Assembly (NCBI RefSeq): GCF_036409475.1
Contig: NZ_JAYRCK010000018.1
Span: forward strand, 1-64,000
Direction of reading: 5' to 3'
DNA: 64,000 bases
Source of the DNA: Scandinavium sp036409475
GTDB lineage: Bacteria > Pseudomonadota > Gammaproteobacteria > Enterobacterales > Enterobacteriaceae
This document shows, in pieces, positions 61,327-64,000 of this stretch. Every line of letters begins with the position of its first letter. The first letter of the stretch is position 1. The position numbers were made by a program, and so were the translations under genes. The notes under the pieces were generated by a model that ran no database searches, was not told the origin of the DNA, and saw only the letters and a program-made list of their open reading frames with translations.

Positions 61327-63825
61327 ATGCTGACTCTCGACTTTTTATGCCCGCTGCCCAATGGCCTGCACGCTCGCCCTGCCTGGGCGCTAAAAGAGCA
61401 ATGCAGCGTCTGGCGCAGCGACATTCGCTTTATCAATCACCGGATGAATACCCACGCCGACGGCAAAAGTTCGCTGGCGCTGGTGAGTACCGGCACCCTG
61501 TTTAACGACAGCTGCTCGCTGGAAATCAGCGGCAGCGATGAAGAGCAGGCACGTCGCGTGCTGAAAGAGTATCTCGACCGCGAATTCATCGACAGCGACA
61601 GCGTGCAACCCTCTGCCTCCGCGCCTGTCGCCCACCCTTTGCCCCGCTCGCTTTCTCGCCTGCGCCCTCACCTGCTTACCGGCAGCATTTTGGCCGAAGG
61701 AATTGGCAGCGGCGAACTGACCGTGTGGCGTAATGACAGCCTTGAGCGCTACCGCAGCATACCGCCCGGCCCGGAGGACATGACTCGTCTTGAACACAGC
61801 CTTGCTGAGCTGGCCGACAACCTCAACCACCAGCTGCGTGAACTTGGCGGTGACAGCAAAACCATTCTCAGCGCCCACCTGTCGCTGATTCAGGATGAGG
61901 AATTTGCCAGCAATATCCGCCGCCTGATGCGTGACACCCAGCTTGGGCTGGCGTCTGCCATCATCGACAACATGGAGGCGATTTGCGACAAACTGCTGGC
62001 GTCGAGCAGTGATTATCTGCGTGAACGCGCCAGCGACATTCGCGACATCAGTGAACGGCTGCTGGATATCACCTGGCCGGAGTACCGCAGCCAGGACGTG
62101 CTGCACCTGACGCGCCCAACCATCCTTATCGCCGAAGACCTGACGCCGAGCCAGTTTCTGAATCTCAACCTGTCTCAGCTCAAAGGCATGGTGCTGGAAA
62201 AAACAGGCCGCACTTCGCACACGCTGATCCTGGCTCGCGCCGCTTCGGTGCCGGTCCTGAACGGCTTTAGCGTGGCAGAGCTTAGCGTGTTCGAACACCA
62301 GTCGGTCATTCTGGACGGGCAATGTGGCGTGCTGGTGATTTCTCCCGATGAACCGGTCAAAGAGTACTACCAGCTCGCACGCCAGTTGGCTGACGCCCGA
62401 AGCGAGCGCCAGATGCGTGACGCGGCGCTGCCCGCCGTTTCTCGCGATGGCCATCATCTCGAAATTGCCGCCAACATTGGCAGCGCTCTGGAAGCGCCCG
62501 GCGCATTCAGCCTGGGTGCGGAAGGCATCGGTTTGTTCCGCAGCGAAATGCTGTATATGGACAGGCAAACGCCGCCGGACGAACAGGAGCAATTCGAAGC
62601 CTATCAGCAGGTGCTGATGGCCGCAGGCGGCGACAAGCCGGTTATCTTCCGCACCATGGACATTGGCGGTGATAAGCAACTGAACTACCTGAATATCCCG
62701 CAGGAAGAAAATCCTTTCCTGGGCTATCGCGCAGTGAGAATTTACCCGGAATTCGCCGGATTATTTCGTACCCAGCTGCGCGCCATTTTACGTGCAGGCA
62801 CCTGTGGCAATGCCCGTTTGATGATCCCCATGGTGCATAGCCTTGACCAAATTTTGTGGGTGAAGAACACGCTGAACGACGTCAAAATCGAGCTTCAGCA
62901 GGAAGGATTACGTTACGCCGATAACCTGCCGCTGGGGATCATGGTCGAAGTGCCGTCGGTCTGCTACATCATTGACCACTTCTGCGAAGAGGTCGATTTC
63001 TTCAGCATCGGCTCTAACGATATGACCCAATATTTGTATGCTGTGGATCGCAATAACCCGCGAGTCTCTCCGCTGTACAACCCGATTACGCCGTCGTTTT
63101 TACGCATGCTGCGCCAGATAACGACCGTTGCCCATCGCCATGACAAATGGGTCGGCATCTGCGGCGAACTGGGCGGTGAAACCCGCTATCTGCCGCTAAT
63201 GTTGGGGCTGGGTTTAGATGAACTGAGCATGAGCGGGCCGCGCATTCCGGAAGTGAAAAGCCAGCTTCGCCAGCTCGACAGCGCCGCTTGTCGCACACTG
63301 GCTGATAAAGCCTGCGATTGCCGCAGCGCCGAAGAGATAGAAGCGTTACTGAACGAGTTCACGCCCCAGGAAGAAGCCCGCCCGCTGCTGGCGCTGGAGA
63401 ACATTCTGTTTCTCGATAAAGCGTGGTGTAAAGAGCAGGTTATCCAGCTGCTGTGCGGGAATTTGTGCGTCACCGGGCGCACGGATAAACCGGCAGAGCT
63501 TGAGGAAGATATCTGGCAGCGTGAAGAGATTGTCACCACCGGCGTGGGCTTTGGTGTCGCCATCCCGCACACCAAATCGGCGTGGATACGTCATTCGAGC
63601 ATCAGTATTGCGCGGCTGCCCTCGCAGATTGACTGGCAATCAGAGATGGGCGAAGTGGAGTTGGTTATCATGCTGACGCTCGGTGAAAGCGAAGGGATTA
63701 ACCACGTGAAGGTCTTTTCGCAGCTGGCGCGCAAACTGGTGAACAAGCAGTTCCGCCAGTCGCTGATGGCCGCCACGGATGCACAAGCCATTCTGGCCTT
63801 GCTGGAAGCCGAGCTGAGCTTCTGA
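61327..63825 (+). CDS. fryA: Multiphosphoryl transfer protein FryA (HPr-EI-IIA)
   Basis: An 832-residue fused phosphotransfer protein (E. coli: 831). HPr-like domain about 1-90 with His15 (NGLHARPAW); enzyme I domain about 115-665 with phospho-His298 (GRTSHTLIL) and the PEP-site Cys in GICGELGG; fructose-type IIA about 690-832 with phospho-His748 (VAIPHTKSA). It can in principle carry phosphate from PEP to FryB without the general PTS proteins. Last gene of the operon; its stop is 2 bases from the convergent regulator's stop. Confidence 0.94.
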   Translation: MLTLDFLCPLPNGLHARPAWALKEQCSVWRSDIRFINHRMNTHADGKSSLALVSTGTLFNDSCSLEISGSDEEQARRVLKEYLDREFIDSDSVQPSASAPVAHPLPRSLSRLRPHLLTGSILAEGIGSGELTVWRNDSLERYRSIPPGPEDMTRLEHSLAELADNLNHQLRELGGDSKTILSAHLSLIQDEEFASNIRRLMRDTQLGLASAIIDNMEAICDKLLASSSDYLRERASDIRDISERLLDITWPEYRSQDVLHLTRPTILIAEDLTPSQFLNLNLSQLKGMVLEKTGRTSHTLILARAASVPVLNGFSVAELSVFEHQSVILDGQCGVLVISPDEPVKEYYQLARQLADARSERQMRDAALPAVSRDGHHLEIAANIGSALEAPGAFSLGAEGIGLFRSEMLYMDRQTPPDEQEQFEAYQQVLMAAGGDKPVIFRTMDIGGDKQLNYLNIPQEENPFLGYRAVRIYPEFAGLFRTQLRAILRAGTCGNARLMIPMVHSLDQILWVKNTLNDVKIELQQEGLRYADNLPLGIMVEVPSVCYIIDHFCEEVDFFSIGSNDMTQYLYAVDRNNPRVSPLYNPITPSFLRMLRQITTVAHRHDKWVGICGELGGETRYLPLMLGLGLDELSMSGPRIPEVKSQLRQLDSAACRTLADKACDCRSAEEIEALLNEFTPQEEARPLLALENILFLDKAWCKEQVIQLLCGNLCVTGRTDKPAELEEDIWQREEIVTTGVGFGVAIPHTKSAWIRHSSISIARLPSQIDWQSEMGEVELVIMLTLGESEGINHVKVFSQLARKLVNKQFRQSLMAATDAQAILALLEAELSF

Positions 63826-63827
63826 CG

Positions 63828-64000
63828 TTACAGAAAACGAGACCGGTATTCCCCCGGCGTCAGCCCAAACTGGCGCCGGAACAAACGGCTGAAATAGTCA
63901 CTGTCCGCAAACCCGCAACGCAGCGCCACATCGCCAATCGGCAGGTGGTATTTCTGCAAAATCATTCGTGCTTTTGCCATTCTCACCCAACGTAAATAAT
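63828..64000 (-). CDS. AraC-family regulator, C-terminal end only (cut by the window)
   Basis: The minus strand encodes the last ~57 residues of an AraC/XylS DNA-binding domain. Readable motifs are MAKARMILQKY, LPIGDVALRCGFADSDYFSRLF and RRQFGLTPGEYR, the second helix-turn-helix and its flanking helix. It ends 2 bases from the fryA stop. In E. coli the AraC-type gene ypdC lies next to fryA, so this is probably its counterpart and a candidate regulator of the fry operon. Confidence 0.85.
   Translation of the reverse strand, partial: YLRWVRMAKARMILQKYHLPIGDVALRCGFADSDYFSRLFRRQFGLTPGEYRSRFL

Noticed and set aside
61390..62679. A 429-codon minus-strand ORF opposite fryA
   Set aside because: It lies wholly within fryA, which has all expected PTS motifs; the antisense product shows no recognisable domain.

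Overview
The window is chromosomal DNA of an Enterobacteriaceae bacterium, most like Enterobacter, Lelliottia or Leclercia. Most proteins are near-identical in length and motifs to Escherichia coli proteins, and gene order matches the E. coli K-12 chiPQ-glnS-nag-asnB-lnt-glt-leuS-mrd-lip-dcuC-rna segment read in reverse. The genus is inferred from remembered protein similarity; no search was run.

Layout. 1-740: an IS200-type element between the terminator of a gene left of the window (probably fur) and the terminator of chiPQ. 740-13130: amino-sugar block with chitoporin chiP and lipoprotein chiQ, glnS, nagE divergent from nagBACD, and asnB; NagC and CRP sites are visible. 13300-14110: eight tRNA genes (2 Met, 1 Leu, 2 Gln-UUG, 3 Gln-CUG). 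14175-21136: ubiF, then miaB, ybeZ, ybeY, corC and lnt. 21591-24993: gltIJKL glutamate/aspartate ABC transporter, with a probable SroC RNA region interrupted by an ERIC element. 25308-29814: hscC Hsp70, a J-domain protein, a DUF1266 protein and ybeL. 30029-41854: leuS-lptE-holA-nadD, rsfS-rlmH-mrdA-mrdB-rlpA, dacA and ybeD (LPS assembly, ribosome, cell elongation). 41945-47904: lipB, ybeF, lipA, tatE, ybeM, crcB, cspE and pagP.

Accessory parts. 48047-54428 is a five-gene copper/silver-type efflux operon (small Cys/His/Met protein, CusF-like chaperone, TolC-family channel, CusB, CusA), placed between pagP and dcuC, which are neighbours in E. coli. 54773-57362 holds dcuC and rna. 57563-63825 is the fry/ypd operon (fructose-like PTS IIB and IIC, M24 and M42 aminopeptidases, multiphosphoryl transfer protein), next to rna rather than at its E. 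coli locus near glk, ending beside a truncated AraC-type regulator gene.

The least explained feature is a hairpin-rich dispersed repeat, seen once after gltL and twice in tandem after dcuC. Each copy is about 140 bp and is bounded by duplicated copies of the local terminator hairpin, giving a period of 160-161 bp at both loci although the terminators differ. The first ~82 bp are conserved between loci; the rest is not.
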